This document shows, in pieces, positions 1 to 12,309 of a stretch of DNA of 64,000 nt. Source of the DNA: Timema cristinae (taxonomy: Eukaryota; Arthropoda; Insecta; Phasmatodea; Timematidae); NCBI GenBank assembly GCA_039000515.1, contig JBCFYV010011135.1, positions 14,522,376 to 14,586,375 on the forward strand. The letters are read 5' to 3'. A model generated the notes under the pieces. That model had not been told where the DNA came from, made no database searches, and saw only the letters and a list, made by a program, of their open reading frames with translations. How positions within the stretch are numbered: the stretch's first letter is position 1; the number at the start of each line of letters is the position of its first letter. Made by a program: the position numbers and the translations under genes.

Positions 1-14
1 CTCTTAAGTATGAT

Positions 15-380
15 TGGTTAAATATAAATAGCCAAGCTATTATATTTGTTGATTATGGCTCTAGACGTATCTAAATATCATATTCTTTAGATTGAAAAAT
101 GATACCTGGATACAGGATTTGAACTTGGGACCTTTGGCTTGGTACACCATTTATTCTAACCACTGAGCTATTCAGGAGTCATCTCGTGTCATTTTTTAAT
201 TTTTCAGAATATGATGTTTAGATATGGCTATAACCCTAACTATCAAATATAATAGCTTCGCTATTTAATCCATCTTGATAGGCATATTTGTTCAGTTGTC
301 ATTGTGCTATTGGCAGCATAAAACCCTCCTGAGTCGAAGGTGACTGCGTTATCTGATAGCTCTTGATCTTAATAAATCAC
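15..380. repeat. SINE-D copy with inverted flanks (foldback form)
   Basis: A tRNA-like core reads on the minus strand (about 105-180: a GAGCTCAGTGG-like box A region and a box B like GGTTCAAATCC). It is bracketed by two roughly 63-bp arms: the left (about 27-90) and the right (about 205-270) are near reverse complements, both containing AGCTATTATATTTG. Related sequence recurs at about 4155-4400, 36940-37310 and 52805-52925. The tRNA-derived SINE call rests on the promoter boxes and the recurrence; the inverted flanks may come from a second, inverted copy. Confidence 0.55.
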
Positions 381-733
381 TCATATATATAGCTAACGAT
401 TTCCACACGTCCTTTACAGAGATTGCCTTAATATATGAGTTCAGAAAGTGCACGTTAAATACCCTAACTAAGCCGAAGAGCTCTAAGATGGATTTCTGTA
501 TCCAGAAGCCATTTTTCGATTTTAAAGATTATCAAATATGAGTAGTGAAAGTTCTGGTTTGGAACTAGATGAAATGACAATTCAGAATTTGGTAATTTAA
601 TTGTCTTCATCAATGTTACATCTAGAAGGCTAGGAATTCAAATAAAACTAGCTCATTAGTCAAGTTGGTAGTATTGTAGTTTTTTTTAGTTTTTTAATTT
701 CTTTTAATAAGAACTTGATATATCAGTAAACAG

Positions 734-893
734 TCATTTAATGAATGAAACATTTGATCACAAGGATGGCCGCAACGCAGCAACTCTAAATGTAGCGGAG
801 CAGTACGTAAACGCGTTCCAGCAACTAGCGCGGACCAACAACACACTCATCCTGCCGAGTAACGCTAATGATGTCACAAGTATTGTATCACAG
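734..893 (+). CDS. STOML2: Stomatin-like protein 2, penultimate coding exon (partial gene)
   Basis: This exon encodes the C-terminal helical region of a stomatin-like protein 2, a mitochondrial inner-membrane SPFH scaffold that binds cardiolipin and prohibitins. The reading frame contains DGRNAATLNVAEQYVNAF and then NTLILPSN, matching the family's AA(S/T)L.VAEQYV.AF and NT(I/L)LPSN motifs. The exon ends in phase 0 at a good donor (CAG|GTAAGT). The acceptor is less certain: AG dinucleotides at 725-726 and 732-733 are both possible, so the first few codons may differ. The SPFH domain exons lie upstream of the window. The next exon joins in frame at 2897. Confidence 0.85.
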
Positions 894-1905
894 GTAAGTT
901 TACTTTTCATGTACAATTTGTTCCAAAACATTCTTATATGGCAAGTAGGAGTGTACGAGGTTTTGATTCTCCCAACTTGGCTTTGAATCTCTGACTTGGC
1001 GTTTTTGACTGGGACTTCTTAGCCCGTGGTAGTCCAAACTAGAAAAGATTAGTACATAAAGGTTCCTTACTCTTTGAAACCGCGCTTGCCAGGCAAATAT
1101 TGAGAAAAGGGCCAAAAGGGGAAAAAATCGTGAAACACCCAATGCAACAATCTTGCAATGACAGTCTTCTATTGTTTCCTTTCGAGATAGCTTGTGGGTC
1201 TCAGATTGGTCTCCTCATTTATCTGAGAATTCACATGTGACACCCAGAAGAAGATATCATACTATTTTGTTGAATATATAATATATCTCTTTTAAGGAAA
1301 ACCTTTTTTCATTTTTCAGGAAGTTTATAATATATATTTGTCCTTAATGTTACTCCTTTTACATGTTCCTATCTAGCTGTATATTATATTTAGTCAATTT
1401 CCTTTCTCTCCCTTGTGTTTTTTGGCTTCCTCTTTTAGGAAGGTGCATTGCACTTTTCACACTCCTCCCTGATGAATTCTGATAGACTGAAACCTAGGTC
1501 GGGAGTTTTGGCAGTAACAATCGTTTTTCTTCAAGGGGCAGCCATAAAATCTTTGTTCAGTGGTAGCATTATAAAATTGTGTTATTCTTTTCACTTTAAA
1601 AGCCATATTGTATTCGTACCTTTTATATGTTTCTATCCACCTATCCTGTACCTTCTTCCAAATATAACAAGTTACCTCAAAAAGAGAAAAGGTTTTTTAC
1701 TTTTATATATATATACACAAAAGCCTTATATTTACATACAATTTTTATAAAATATTTGAACCTTGATTCAGTTTTGAGAATATTTCATATATTAGGTAAT
1801 ATATGAAGAAGTGAATTTTCGCACCCTCTACAAACTATTTTTGGCAGATTATTTCTATCTGAAAAATTTTTCTTTGGAGACCTAACATATATGTCAATAA
1901 AAATA

Positions 1906-2158
1906 TTTAATATCAGCACCGCGTCTTACTACCCGTTCGGGTTATACGCTTTAAGTACTAATTACGCTAAAGGATAAGGAATTGCGAAGGTTAAATTTAG
2001 AGGAAGTAAACCCGCATTTGCATGGAGGGAGATTGGAAAACCATTTAGGAAAAACCACCTCCAGCTCACCCGACCGAGATTCGAACCTCGATCTCCCCAT
2101 CTTAAGCAGTCGAGCTCAACACGACTAGTGCGTTAGCCAACTACGCCACCGAGGCGGG
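1906..2158 (-). repeat. SINE-A, full copy in the STOML2 intron
   Basis: A tRNA-headed SINE reads on the minus strand: box A GTGGCGTAGTTGG at the right end, box B GGTTCGAATCTC, and the shared 3' tail at the left end. A 14-bp target-site duplication, TGTCAATAAAAATA, lies at 1892-1905 and 2159-2172, so both ends are well defined. Confidence 0.9.
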
Positions 2159-2814
2159 TGTCAATAAAAATAAAACATTGGATAGAAGTTTGTTTTTTCT
2201 TAAGTTTTCTTTTTGGCACTGCATCTCGTTACCCTTTCAGAAGATACACATGTACTACACTAATGTGTTTTGGACGAGGGGGGGTTGGATTTAGAGTAGG
2301 GTTGATCCTTATGGATATTTGAGAGTCAAGAAAATTTTGGATTCAAAACTCAAATCCTTAAAAAGAAATCTTTTCTTAAATTTTCCAAATGAAATTTGTT
2401 TTAGAGCTCTAATACTGCTTATTGGTGGTTCAGAACCAATTATAATGATAGGTACTACGAACTTAACAACCAGGCCCCAGACTAGTAATTTATCACTTAA
2501 GTGAATATATGAATATTATAATGAATGGATCATAAGAAACAAGTTTAACATTAGTTACTCTTTGTATTGTTTTACTATGCTTTTATATTTATATTTACTT
2601 TCGTGTTCATAATTTTTTTTTCAAGATGTGAATTCGAGATTCAGGATTCAAAGGTAAATTGGAGATTTGGATTCGTAAAATAGAGGATTTGACCCAACTC
2701 TAATTTAGAGGAAATGTACCTTCATATAATAGAAGAATAAAACCATTTGACCACCAAAGCGTTCTTTCCCCATACTTAAAGCTTATAATGGTTATAAGTG
2801 ATGTTCTTATAACA

Positions 2815-2815
<1 letters not shown>

Positions 2816-2856
<41 letters not shown>

Positions 2857-2871
2857 TATATGTGTGTGTGT
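2816..2871. repeat. (TA)n(GT)n microsatellite
   Basis: A TA dinucleotide run passes into a short GT run, ending 25 bases before the STOML2 last-exon acceptor. Confidence 0.95.
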
Positions 2872-2896
2872 AACTTTAATTATATTGTTTGTTTAG

Positions 2897-3103
2897 GCGA
2901 TGGCAATATACAACCATCTAGCCAAGGTGCAACCTACTGTACAGGATAGTACCAACACTCCCGACATAAACGCTTCCGATTCATGGCAACCCTCTACAGG
3001 GAAAGCTCCTCTCGCTAAGGATCCTGGAGAGTACTTCAGCGATGGAGAGGATGATTTATTTCCAAAGACTATCAAACCTACTACTACGCACTTTAAGAAT
3101 TAA
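2897..3103 (+). CDS. STOML2: Stomatin-like protein 2, last coding exon
   Basis: Acceptor TTGTTTAG precedes GCG ATG GCA ATA TAC, giving AMAIYNHLAKV. This continues the family's (V/M)AQAM.IY..L helix directly after the upstream exon (both phase 0). The rest is a hydrophilic tail rich in Pro, Ser, Thr and acidic residues (GEYFSDGEDDLF), ending in TAA at 3101-3103. Such tails are poorly conserved in this family. The polyadenylation signal follows 48 bases after the stop. Confidence 0.85.
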   Translation, partial: AMAIYNHLAKVQPTVQDSTNTPDINASDSWQPSTGKAPLAKDPGEYFSDGEDDLFPKTIKPTTTHFKN

Positions 3104-3150
3104 ACTCGTTAATTTACAACATTAATTTCTGTGAATAAGACTTTTATTGT

Positions 3151-3156
3151 AATAAA
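3151..3156 (+). promoter_or_regulatory. Polyadenylation signal of STOML2
   Basis: AATAAA lies 48 bases past the STOML2 stop codon and is followed by T-rich sequence. A weaker AATAAG lies at 3134-3139. Confidence 0.7.
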
Positions 3157-3159
3157 TAC

Positions 3160-3687
3160 ATAAAATATATTTTTGTACGTTTTTATTTGAAACTTTAAAA
3201 ATAAAATAATGTTTCTGGTTTTTGGAGAGTGAAGCAGAGAGTAAAAGAAATTTTATAAATTGATATTAGATTTCTATTAGATTGCCATTTGAATACAAAG
3301 TTCTATTCTTTAGACAAAATCAAGATCGGTTTATGAATATAAGGTTAGCAGCAAGGAGATACACAGTAACATTAATATCAATAGGAAATACAGTTTGTAT
3401 ACAATACAATTTTAAAAGGTAGATCCTTTCTGGCATCTATAAAAGCTACCAGATATAATTTTGTGTGTTCATATATCAGGTCAGTGATCTTTAGCTGTCT
3501 CTTGATAACAATTCCTAAAAAATAACACTAGTAATATAATAAAAGTTTATCAATACGGTCTGCAAAAAATGTGTTTGTATTCTCTAAAAGTTTTTCATGC
3601 CAATAATTTATATGAAGAGAAAAGAGTGGTTATTGTTACCATATTATGATACCATATTTATTTTAATAAAAGACTAGGTACATTTTC

Positions 3688-3731
<44 letters not shown>

Positions 3732-5687
3732 TATTATTACTATTATTATCATCATTTATTGAAAGGTATTTTAAGTGTTAAAAACTAATGAGAGCTCGGG
3801 CAAAATATATTTTTTATGAATCAATAGACATTGGCCGAACCTTTTGAAAATTACTAACACATTTATTGTGGTCAAAAGTGATAACATTTTAATATATTAT
3901 TGGTGCTATTTTATAGTTATTAATTAGATCTATTAAAAGTGACAGCTGCATGTCATGTGACTTATTGTATGAATGTGTGAAAGTATATCAAGCAGTTTTT
4001 TCTATGTGTCAGATATTTCTATTTATAAGAATATTTGGGATATCCTCTACTACATACAGGGCTATGTTTATAAGGAAGGGTGATAGCTTTAGACAATTAT
4101 TTGAATATTACCACATATTATCAATGTATAACCCTTACTGTGATACAAAATGAATCAATGGATATAAATAAGTTGAAAAATAACACCTGTACATGGGGAT
4201 TGAACCCAGGGCCCTTGATTTAGTGAGCTATCCGTGAATCATCCCATGCTCAGGGTCATTCTTCAATCATAGAAGGCTTAGTCTGTTATGGGCGTGTGGA
4301 ATAATCAGATACATATGAGTGACCAATAGTATCATGAACTATCAGATAGCACAGTGATCTTCGACTCGGGAAGGCTGTTATTCTGCCGAGCAGTTAAAAT
4401 AATACAATAAATATATTATTTAATTATTTAACAAAATCCCTATTAGAATAAATAGAATAGGTCACAATTTAGACTGTATTGTTTTTATTTAGTTTGTTTC
4501 TAAGGTTAAAACTAATTGGCTAATGAGTTCTTCAAAGTGGCTACAAAATATATTATCGTTTCGTAACCTGAATTTGAAAATGCAGATATAAAATATATGT
4601 ATAGTTTTTTTATACAACTATAACATAGGTCCATGTCCATATACATACTTCCTTAAGGCTTAGGCTATCATGAATAGATGTGACCACTTTATTTTGTTGC
4701 ATTATTGACCGGGTCAGGGGAGTCACACATTACCTCATATTGTAAGACTTTTTTTATCCAATTAAAAAAAACACTACATTAATCAGAATTTTTTAATAAG
4801 ATTTTTATGACTATTTTTTCACATGGGTGTTGATAACTGGATAAAATGCACTCAAAATATGGACTAGAAAGTAATTTTTTTTAAATAGATAGGTATTCAG
4901 CTTGGCTGAGAAATAATTAAAATTACAGTGTTACTATGTTTTTTATGTTCACTTTGTTCCTTATGTCAATAGTAACTGTATGAACAATTCTCCAAACATG
5001 GATATTATCTATAGATTTATCCATAAAACAGAAATTGTTTGTGTTTGTTCAGAAAAATTCAAGTTTAGTATAGCTGGAAAATTAAAATTTTTCATGCAAG
5101 GAAACTTTACATTTCAAACGGATGTCTTTGAAATGGAAGTAAAAAGACTAGAAATGTTCAAAACAAATGAGGGAAGGAAAAACATTTTATTTAGGTGCAG
5201 TTAAAAAAAAACTAAATTTGGCAGGAAGGTAAGGGCTACCCAAGTTAACCAGGTAAGTTTTAAAATATTCACATTTATAAAGTAAGGTCTGGAAGAATGA
5301 GAAGAGGCAGGCAGAAGAACAGTTTCATTTAATCATAAAAAAAAAATTAAAATTTTAAAATGGAATACTCAAAAATTTTCAGAACTAAACCAAAAATATA
5401 TTATTGGTGGGGAAGAAAATAAAAATTTTGTAGTATTTATATTTAAAATTTCTAAATGTGAGGGCTTGAAAATTACAAAATAATTAATACTCCACTCCTT
5501 GTATGATAAAAATTTTAATTTGAAAAACAGGTAAACATACCATACCAAATAAACATGCAAGTTTGATAAATGTAAATACAAAACATGAGGCTGAGAAATG
5601 GGGGCTACAAATTTACAAAGCTAATAGAAAAAGATGTTTTGGAAGGAAATCAAAATTTATAACCTTGTTATAACATATAAACATTAA
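3160..5687. other. Intergenic AT-rich DNA with SINE-D and (ATT)n
   Basis: No gene is recognised. It holds an (ATT)n microsatellite at about 3689-3750 and a SINE-D-like piece at about 4155-4400, with ATTGAACCCAGGG as a reverse box B. A short open frame at 4980-5204 has no recognisable motif and is AT-rich like its surroundings, so I do not call it a gene. Confidence 0.5.
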
Positions 5688-5900
5688 GAGGTTGTCTCAC
5701 TCACCATCCTGGACCCAGTTGACCCATCTCGGCAACAAACCTTAACTCCACAACACATAGCAGCACCGGCTAACATTGGACTGAAGTGGCCTGAGATTCA
5801 TTTCCCAACTCCTGAGCCGAGCCGCGCCCACAGAAAAAAAAAGAAGAGTGACAAGCGTGAACTCACTGCGCTCTGTCGGCCGCGTTCAGCCAACTCCTAG
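5688..5900 (+). other. GC-richer coding-like stretch, unassigned
   Basis: A 70-codon frame without ATG is open between TAA (5685-5687) and TAG (5898-5900). It is richer in GC than its surroundings and reads like protein: a Pro-rich part (HFPTPEPSRAHR) followed by a basic cluster (KKKKSDKRELTA) and the end CRPRSANS. Pro-rich then Lys/Arg-rich C termini occur in pogo-type transposases, but I see no diagnostic residue. It could be a transposase C-terminal relic, a host exon or chance. Confidence 0.25.
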
Positions 5901-7189
5901 GACTGTTCTTTTGCGCTCATCTGGAGACTTGGAGTATGTTATAGTATGTTCCATACGTATGGTTGCCACCATCCCTCTTTCCCTCCTGTTGTTCCCGTGC
6001 CACGAGAGCATGTGGCATAGTTTTAGGGTATATAATGATGGTGTGTCTGTGTTGTAGACACATATTACTTGATGGCTACAAGGTGAGCGACATTGCTAGA
6101 GGCTGATTTAAATATTAGGTTATTCAAATTTCCCTTTTGGCTTAAAATGTTATATTCTATTCAAAATTATTGTTATGGTCTAGTAATACTTAAAATATAT
6201 TAATTATTGGCACTTCATGGAATTAGTAGATTTTAGGCTCTTAAAACCATGATAATATTTAATATCTTTGGGCGGTTATTTCAAACTGTGTTAACTTTTA
6301 TTACGAACCCTATGGGGGACATTTGGAACATGTGCCTTAATTTAAAACTTTTCTTATCCACTTAACGTATAGGTTCTTTTTTCCCCTTTGAGTACTGACA
6401 TTTGAGACGGACTTTTAAAACTGATAGCTTCGTTTGCCAGCTCTTCTTATTGTATTATTTTAGGGGATTATATTAATTTTGTTAGTTTATATAGAGACTA
6501 TTTATCTTTGTTTAAAATGTTTAAAGTTTAGGAATTGTTAGTCCAAATAGGGACCGCGAGCCGGCGAGGTTATACCGCAGTCTTAGCTTTATTTACTAAT
6601 GTTAATTTTTGCAGTCCATTAGACGCCGTAGTTTTCTATATTATGACATTTGTGAATAGATTCTGTCTAATGTTCTAATATTCTATCATGAAGAACTTTG
6701 TCATATGAGACTATATTGTTATTGTATAACCTATGATAAGTGTCGTTTAGGGTAACTTAACTCTTATGTGTATTTGCTGGATCGCTTTCCTGGCCGATCA
6801 TTTTATCTGGAGCTCCATTTAATAATTAATTTGTTGCTATGGCAGGACGATTTGAGGTTAATTTGAAGGTCAATATAGTATAGATTGTTTAATGTATTTT
6901 TGAGTTGACATTTATGGGCAAGGGTATTGAATTACGTCTGAAATAACCTTTGATAACTTGTCTCTTAGAATATGAAGCCGTCTGTGCTCTGACTTGTTTC
7001 TAAGAGTCATCTATCCACTTCATGCCAGTTAAATGAATGTTTGCCTCTAATATTTATATATTTATATTTCCAACTCCTAACGCTATATGTTGTCTCAATC
7101 TCTCATTGAGTTGTTTGTAATTTGTTATCTGATAAAATAACTCTTGTAACTGTTATTCTTGATTGTTGATAAAAGGGGGGGAGAGGGGA
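5901..7189. other. No recognisable feature
   Basis: AT-rich intergenic sequence. I see no conserved coding motif, SINE tail or tandem array here. Confidence 0.4.
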
Positions 7190-7330
7190 AAGACCACCTA
7201 GTACAACTAATCATCATCAACTGTTTCCAGCCAGTGGCAGGGTCATTTTAGTAAAATGCCTCCATCTTCCTTTATCCTTCCTCTTCCTTCTTTAATTTCT
7301 TCCATTCTTCTCCTCTCACTTGAACACAAT
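7190..7330 (-). mobile_element. LINE reverse-transcriptase 3' fragment
   Basis: On the minus strand this reads like the C-terminal end of a LINE polyprotein (an EER.GSN.RR segment, then LLK.PCHWLETVDDD), with several stops. It matches the same part of the LINE piece at 60020-60490, which has EEKNGSN and PSHRMDTVDYN. Confidence 0.55.
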
Positions 7331-7419
7331 CTGTTATTAGGGGTACTAACGGGGTAGTAATGTGCAATACATGGAGTCTACCTACCTAGTGGGTGCCGCT
7401 TAGCCTCTCGTGATCAATC

Positions 7420-7640
7420 CTTATCTCACTATCAAGTGTAGTACCACGGTATCTGAGTAACCTGGCATAGGGTTGCGCAGCGTGGCTTGGAGGGTCAGTG
7501 GTTCGAGCTCGGTCACTTGAAGTAGGAGTTAACTTGTAGCAAGACTGGAGAGCGGATGTGTTAAGTCCAGAGAATGGATCGTAAGCCTCGCCCAATTAGC
7601 CTCATGGTCGAGACCTGTAGATGACCATGCGGTGGGGATA
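7420..7640 (+). repeat. SINE-F-like tRNA-headed repeat
   Basis: A box-B-like GTGGTTCGAGCTC follows a head with TGAGTAACCTGG. The body has CTCATGGTCGAGACCTG. It resembles the head-plus-body layout at 59388-59700. I see no clean target-site duplication. Confidence 0.35.
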
Positions 7641-8614
7641 TAGAAGGCTTGATTTATACAACAAGACAATAATAAAATTCAGCAAAGCGCAATAGTATTG
7701 AGTGTGTCTTTCTAGTATGATCCCTGCATTTGACTAAGTGGAAATATGTCACAGAGCAGTGGCGATTCACGAGGATTAGATGTGGTGTACCCAGGACCTA
7801 GTGGCCCAAGGAGTTGGGCACAAGGAGACTGGTCAGGGCCAAAACCAACAAGCTTGTAACAGGGTCTGGCCATTTGGCTTCCAGCTGGGTGGGATGAGAG
7901 TGAGAGGGTTGGTGATGATGAGCTAAGTCATCGTCATCACCCTTAGCCTCAATTAGGGAAGGTTACCACCTAAAGAAGGTTTACCTGAGGACCTATAAGC
8001 AGCCGCCCTGCTACCCAGGTGTAGGCCACGACAGGCTCAGTAAGCCAGTGACCGAAACAAACCCATACTCTAGAAAACTTAGTAAAATGCCACATTGGAA
8101 AAACCTTATATAACTATAAAGCCTAAAAGTATGAAATTTCAAACTAATAGTCAGAGAAATAGACCGTAAAATTAATCGCTTATCGTTTAGGTATAAAATA
8201 AAAAATTTGCTCAGACAGATAGCAAGTTAGATAGAAAAATAAATTGTTCAGATATGTACTGAGTTAGTGTGGACAAATAAATTCATAGTTTTCAAAGAGT
8301 TGGGGAATAAAATCCAATCAAAATTAATAATAGATCTACATGCAGTAGAGCTACTCTTTAGGATACAACTATAGTTTTTTTTTAATGTCTTGGGGAAAGG
8401 AATGTTTCATAAACACTATTTTTCATTGTGCAATCTTTATGTTATTTGTTTTGTTATTTAATGGTTATGTGAACAATATATTATTATAATACTTCCAAAA
8501 ATAGTTGAATATTAAAAATTAATTAATAATATATTGACCATCCATCTCTCCACATTAGATATACTTCATTAAATAATTCATGCCGTTTTTACTCGCCACT
8601 CGGGATTTTGGAGT
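7641..8614. other. No recognisable feature
   Basis: Intergenic sequence, AT-rich after 8080. No coding motif was recognised. Confidence 0.4.
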
Positions 8615-10663
8615 TAATGAGAAAGTGAAATCAGCAAGGGTGAGGTGGTATCACCACAGGTCAAGTTATCACTTTTTGTTAGTACCCTTAGAGAGTGAAA
8701 AGTGTTTGCGTCTTTTGTGGAAGGCAATACTTCTGGCGTCACTTGAATTGTAGATTTTGTTGCCTTTGATGTAAATATTCGAAGCCGATTCTCATCCAGT
8801 GTATCTCTGGACCATCCACCTTAAAGAGAGACCGTGGCTTCATGTCCAGCAGCCTGAATTTCTTACTTGGTTTTTCCCAGTGTTTTGAAGACAGCAGCTT
8901 ATTTCTTGAAAATATCACTTTTCGTTAGTAATTTTATTGTGTCACTTTTCCCAAACCTAAAGGCTTTTGAAGTTGTATCACACATCCTAGCGTTGCATTA
9001 GCATAAAGTATGTGAAAACAAACTTCTTCATCAAGTTTTTGTCTAATCTTCCTAATGTCATATATCTTGAAGACTTATTTGGTTCTGGAAAAAGAAAAAG
9101 GTCATAACATTCAACGTTTAAATGATGAATCAGTAGTATAAGGAGATTAGTGTCTTCACCAATAAATGCTGTAGAGTTCTTTTGTGCTGATTTTACACCT
9201 TCTTTGAAAATCATGACGTTTGCATCCGCTTGAGCTTGTATACTGGTACACCCAGCTACTTCTAAATTGTTAGAGAGGTGAGTTATGAAAGCCTGTTTAT
9301 TTTAATTGTTGGAAAGAAAGATTTCCTTCTTCGTGACGATGGTAATTAAAGGTAAGAAATTTATCTTTGGACCTTCGAAACCTCCTTTTCGCTTCCGACT
9401 TTGTAGATAGCATTTCTCCATAGCCATCAAAGGCAACAGTTGCCTTGCCATAATTTGTGAGTAAATATATCTCATAGGCAATAATAATCTCATGAAAGGT
9501 TTGTTTTCGATTCCAAGGTAGGTGATGGAGCAAACATCCACCATCAATGACAAAATTCAAATTTTCAGGCGTGCTAATATCAGTGCTCATTTAATCACGT
9601 ATATATTTTACAAGCTAGTTGAACTCAGAGTCCTAGCTGTAAAGGTTCAACTAGGACTCAAGGACGTACAGCTTGCTCGATTACCAAAGTCTCAGGAACA
9701 TAATTTAGATTGTACTCCACACTATCTTCAATACAAGGATAATTATATGGATCAATTGGCACATCTTTTACATCATTCCGAATTATTTCAGCACCTGCTA
9801 CAATGAGATTCCTTTTGTCTTCTTTAATATTTTTATGGCAGGAACTGTGATAGTCTTGCAACATATCGGCTGCTGTACTTTTGAAAGTGATGACATCACA
9901 CGTACCAGCAACTGTCCCGAGAAAGATTTCATCTTTAAAATGTTCTTGGAGCTTTTGCTTTATAAACTTAGCAGTATAAAGCTCAGAGATATGGTGTTCT
10001 GGTAGAAATTCTTTCACTTTTTTAACAAGCTCTCTCACAGTTGTTTGGTCTTCATAATTTTCCTCCATGTAACTTGGAACTTGAAAAAAATGCTTCGTGG
10101 CGAACTATGTCTTCTGGGTGACCCGCGGGTGTTTAAAGGGTGTCACTGATCAGTCTAGGAATCACTTTTTCATTTTTTAAATTGAATAGACATTGTTTGT
10201 GGTATTATGCATCTACAGCTGGTAAATCACATACATTGTGTATTTGTCTCTTCACTTTCTCTGCCCATTTATCATTACGTTCGCTACACTTTTCTAGGAC
10301 TGAAGTTCTAAAATGAAGCGTTCGCACTTGAAACCAATCATTTCTCTTATACTCCCTAAAGGATCAGCTTAACTCAGTTACACAAAAAAAGAGTCATTTT
10401 TGAAATCAAATGGTGTTTCGTTTGAGCGTAACACACGGTAAGTACTGGGTAGTGCACTCGGCTTATGATAGAGAGAGAGTTCAAGTTCACAAACCACGCT
10501 CTACACTTTATATGAACTTTCTGTCCCATAGAAACATCAAAATCTCATATTTTTCTTTCTTTGCCTTTTTTTGTATTCCTTGTAATCCTTTAGCTGTAAG
10601 TGTGGAGACCTCGTCACTTTCATCAATGAGTTCTTCAAAAATTAAACACCTCTCCAATTCCAT
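8615..10663 (-). pseudogene. Decayed copy of an invertebrate repeat-borne protein family (GEDT.LL / GCDTTS)
   Basis: Read on the minus strand, pieces line up in the order I know from a large, mostly uncharacterised family found in many copies in invertebrate genomes. From 10663: an N-terminal Cys/His region (MELERCLIFEEL, QKVHIKCRAWFVN, then CSERNDKWAEKVKRQI). At 10068-9658: an open frame with ISELYTAKFIKQKL, DVITFKSTAADML and YNYP. At 9590-9297: a frame with FVIDGGCLLHHLPWNRKQTF and AFDGYGEMLSTKS. Then, after a frameshift, IGEDTNLLILLIHH (9150-9090) and CDTTSKAFRFGK (8983-8948). The middle of the protein, normally RPR plus LHH.FGS-type sequence, is missing between 9658 and 9590. There are several stops and frameshifts, so this copy is dead. 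The GEDT..L block resembles PIN/FEN-like nuclease motifs, which is inference. Confidence 0.75.
9618..9662. repeat. Compound short inverted repeat at the deletion point of the decayed copy
   Basis: Two interleaved inverted pairs are present: AGTTGAAC with GTTCAACT, and AGTCCTAG with CTAGGACT, separated by about 10 bases. They sit where the middle of the 8615-10663 element is missing. Confidence 0.8.
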
Positions 10664-12300
10664 TTTATTCTGTAGCTGTTAACATATCAAGAAACCTGTG
10701 AAACAAAGATAAAAAGTTTCAAAATGTTTGTTTAGCAGCATAAAAAGGATAAAAATAATGAATAAGCAAGAATATAAAGCAACTACCCTAAAAATTAAAC
10801 AAAACTAATGAAAATGTAATTAATTTAAGTTTTTTATTTTAAAAAGGAAGAATTTTTAATGTTAAATCTGTATAATCTGTCATCTTAGTCCTAAACACTT
10901 AATTTTTATATTATATGAAAGATAATTTTGTGCAAAACAAATTATATAAAGGATAAAATGTGTGTGTATATGTGATACCAAAGACGATAAAATTCAAAAT
11001 AAAGTCTTATGATCCACTCATGGCGGCCATATTGGACCTACGCGCGCCCGTAGAGTGGTATACTTTTCACCATCGTGTTCAGTGGGCCTTTTAAAGTAAG
11101 AATGTATTGATAGGAATTATATTACAATTACTTCTAGGTTCAAGTACAATCTGACTATGTTAAAGGTGAGATGGTATGGTACCTATACAGTGAGGATGCT
11201 GGAGTACAGGAAATAATCTGTCTTCCTCACCATTCGTGTTTTCATCTTCGATGATATGATCTTTTTAATAATCTTTTCCTTCTTCAGTATCATAGTCAAA
11301 ATTTTGATTAACATTCTTAATTGTAATAATTGCTTTCTGAACACGCGCATAATTTTTAATTCATCAAATACTTATGTCTTTCAATTTTATTGTTCCATTC
11401 TAAATATCATAAGGATTTTTCGCCTTAAAATAAATCAGTTAATTGTAATTTTCATACCTGGAAGCTGTGAATATCAATTAGTTTCTCAATATAAGAAACA
11501 TCATCACTATTGCCCATTTTAATTTTTTGAAAACATCAATGCAACCCGCGACAGTATTTACCAAAGTTTTAGTTTCACTACAGTTCTAACGTATTACAAT
11601 TTTACTGTTTTCTTACTACCTACCATAGCAAAGTTTCCTGGGCCCGTGACTTATTGGTTTTTAAGAGGAATAAAAAGCCATTAAAATTAAAAATGCATTT
11701 AAAGAAAAAATATTAATAAAAATTAACATCACAGGTTTTAAGTATCTCCCATCAATTATAAACAACAACATAGAGAATAAACTATTTCCATTTGTTTTCC
11801 TTTTCAATTTATAAGGCATTGTTTCATTTACTTTCAACAAAGGAATTTAATAATACATTATTTAGGCTTAAAATATATATATATTTTTTTAAATATTTGG
11901 CTTCGGGTGGATGAATTCCATTGGGTGTATTCGCTCAGATCTTTGGTATGTTTTAAATTCAGATCGAATGTAACCTTGTGCGAACTTGATGAATGTCAAC
12001 ACGTTATTTCAAGAGTGTTTTCGTTTGGATACGAAAATATTAGTTAACCATTTACAAGATTTTATTTAATTGGGGTATTTAACCTGCACTTTATGAACTG
12101 AATGATTACAATATATCAACACAAGGATTATAAACCAACTTAAATCTAGAAGACTCAACATCCAGTACCCATCTGTTAATTCATTACACTTCTTCAATGA
12201 TACATTTTTTCAGCCACGCATGAAATCAAATACAGGTCTCTTAGATCAGTTTACGGTCACTCTAACACCTTAGGTGTCAGACAACCATTTACAAGAAATG
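10664..12300. other. Intergenic AT-rich DNA before RBBP5
   Basis: No gene is recognised. One GC-richer patch at about 11017-11060 holds ATGGCGGCCATATTGG, a YY1-like sequence that is also common in repeats. The open frame at 11256-11522 lacks recognisable motifs. Confidence 0.4.
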
Positions 12301-12309
12301 TATATGTTG

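Noticed and set aside
9522..9806. Plus-strand open frame across the decayed element
   Set aside because: It is opposite to recognisable pieces of the minus-strand family and has no motif.
11017..11060. YY1-like ATGGCGGCCATATTGG as an RBBP5 promoter
   Set aside because: It is 1.9 kb from the first coding exon, with no other promoter signs; such sequences are common in repeats.
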